From Mycobacterium lacus (GTDB lineage: Bacteria; Actinomycetota; Actinomycetes; Mycobacteriales; Mycobacteriaceae): a stretch of 64,000 nucleotides of DNA. The notes beneath the pieces were generated by a model, which was given only the letters and a program-made list of their open reading frames with translations, had not been told where the DNA came from and did not search any database. Positions 63,023-64,000 of this stretch are shown in pieces (the first letter of the stretch is position 1; every line of letters starts with the position of its first letter). The translations under genes and the position numbers were made by a program. Where the stretch lies: positions 868,001-932,000 of the forward strand of contig NZ_AP022581.1 in the NCBI RefSeq assembly GCF_010731535.1, written 5' to 3'.

Positions 63023-64000
63023 GTGGACCCTAGCGATCTTGCCTTCGCCGGCGCGGTCACACAGGCGCGCATGCTGGCCGACGGTGAACTCACCGCACCG
63101 GTGCTGCTCGAGGTCTACCTAGAACGGATCGAGCGGCTCGACAGCGAGCTGCGCGCGTACCGAGTGGTGCTGTGCGACAGCGCGCGCGAACAGGCAGCGG
63201 TCGCCCAGCAACGCCTCGACGCCGGTGAGCGACTGCCGTTGCTCGGCGTGCCGATCGCGATCAAGGACAACGTCGACGTCGCCGGCGAGGTGACGACCTG
63301 CGGCAGCGGAGGGCACGGTCCGGCCGCGACCGCTGACGCGGAAGTGGTTCGCCGACTGCGCGCGGCGGGCGCTGTGATCATCGGCAAGACCAATGTGCCC
63401 GAGCTGATGATGATGCCCTACACCGAGTCGCTGACCTTCGGGGCTACCCGCAATCCGTGGAACCCGTCTCGCACCCCGGGCGGCAGCAGCGGCGGTAGCG
63501 CCGCCGCGGTTGCCGCCGGGCTGGCTCCGCTGGCACTGGGATCCGACGGCGGCGGGTCGATCCGCATCCCGGCGAGCTGGTGTGGTCTGTTCGGGCTGAA
63601 ACCACAACGCGATCGGATCTCGTTGGAGCCACACGACAATGCGTGGTACGGACTAAGCGTCAACGGGCCGATAGCGCGTTCGGTGATGGACGCGGCACTT
63701 TTCCTTGATGTGACGACCGAGGTGTCCGGGGTGCCCGGTCCCGAAGGTGAGTTCGTCGACGCGGCCGCACGCGAACCCGGTCGGCTGCGAATTGCCTTGA
63801 GCACCAAGGCCCCAACGCCGCTGCCCGTCAGGTGTGGAAAGGCGGAGCTGACGGCGGTAGAGATGGCGGGAGCGTTGCTACGCGACTTGGGCCATGACGT
63901 CGTCACCCGTGACCCCGAGTATCCGCGCTCGCTCTACGCTAACTACCTGCCCCGCTATCTTCGCGGCATCAGCGACGACGCGGATGCCCAGCCGCACCCG
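63023..64000 (+). CDS. amiB2: Amidase AmiB2, N-terminal part (cut by window end)
   Basis: 326 codons are open from GTG 63023 to the last base; the end is outside the window. The amidase-signature core is present: the lysine in GVPIAIKDNVDVAG near residue 83, the GGSSGGSAAAVAAGL loop near residue 154 and the nucleophile serine in GSDGGGSIRIPASWCGL near 177. It hydrolyses amides to carboxylate and ammonia. It matches M. tuberculosis AmiB2 (Rv1263, 462 aa) by synteny and sequence. Confidence 0.93.
   Translation, partial: MDPSDLAFAGAVTQARMLADGELTAPVLLEVYLERIERLDSELRAYRVVLCDSAREQAAVAQQRLDAGERLPLLGVPIAIKDNVDVAGEVTTCGSGGHGPAATADAEVVRRLRAAGAVIIGKTNVPELMMMPYTESLTFGATRNPWNPSRTPGGSSGGSAAAVAAGLAPLALGSDGGGSIRIPASWCGLFGLKPQRDRISLEPHDNAWYGLSVNGPIARSVMDAALFLDVTTEVSGVPGPEGEFVDAAAREPGRLRIALSTKAPTPLPVRCGKAELTAVEMAGALLRDLGHDVVTRDPEYPRSLYANYLPRYLRGISDDADAQPHP

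Overview
The window is high-GC actinobacterial DNA from a slow-growing Mycobacterium close to, but not identical with, the M. tuberculosis complex. Gene order follows the M. tuberculosis stretch from dapE (Rv1202) to amiB2 (Rv1263) almost gene for gene, and a PE_PGRS gene, LpqY-SugABC, SigE/RseA/HtrA, KGD and CYP130 are all present with close protein matches recalled from memory. It differs from H37Rv by two insertion sequences, a short malic enzyme, a siderophore-interacting protein, several gene relics, and loss of PE14, lpqX, the relBE-type pair and an Rv1261c-like gene.

Layout. 1-8.3 kb: dapE end, an ATPase of the LAL type, a LOG-family protein, fadD6, folP2-gpgS, a DivIVA-like membrane protein, tagA and a DUF3117 protein. 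8.3-11 kb: divergent glgA(glgM) and glgC separated by a 59-bp tandem repeat. 11-15 kb: a TetR-controlled ABC exporter operon. 15-17.8 kb: a decayed zone with a PE-like relic, a LuxR/LAL 3' fragment and an ISL3-type insertion sequence. 17.8-23.4 kb: O-methyltransferase, sigE-rseA-htrA-tatB (envelope stress) and mrp. 23.4-28.3 kb: envelope-related proteins and a perfect 59-bp VNTR. 28.3-32.6 kb: the trehalose importer lpqY-sugABC. 32.6-34.3 kb: a decayed IS110-type element. 34.3-41.2 kb: corA, mdh, a VapBC module, PE_PGRS, malic enzyme and lpqZ. 41.2-47.5 kb: SDR, an hsdM relic, kgd and a membrane protein. 47.6-55.5 kb: MFS exporter, a decayed helicase/nuclease, lprE, deaD, an acyltransferase and an iron-regulated siderophore reductase candidate. 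55.8-64 kb: TetR-cyp130, FAD oxidase, tap, udgB, FAD monooxygenase, HIT protein and amiB2 (cut by the window end).

The most striking non-coding feature is a family of long palindromes with the core GCGAGCAGACGCAAAAG, placed between convergent genes and best read as bidirectional mycobacterial terminators. Two unrelated insertion sequences (ISL3-type and IS110-type) sit inside two of these hairpins. For the ISL3-type element the 8-bp target duplication is visible, and removing the element restores a perfect 30-bp stem. Two loci carry 59-bp tandem repeats of shared design, and a MIRU-like element supplies the start region of the MFS gene.

Much of the window serves storage and envelope sugar chemistry: ADP-glucose synthesis (glgC), its use for alpha-glucan and maltose-1-phosphate (glgA/glgM), glucosyl-phosphoglycerate synthesis (gpgS) and trehalose recycling (lpqY-sugABC). 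Central carbon genes (mdh, malic enzyme, kgd) lie nearby. Locus names such as Rv1204c are from memory of H37Rv and are guides to orthology, not search results. I saw no tRNA, rRNA or CRISPR array.
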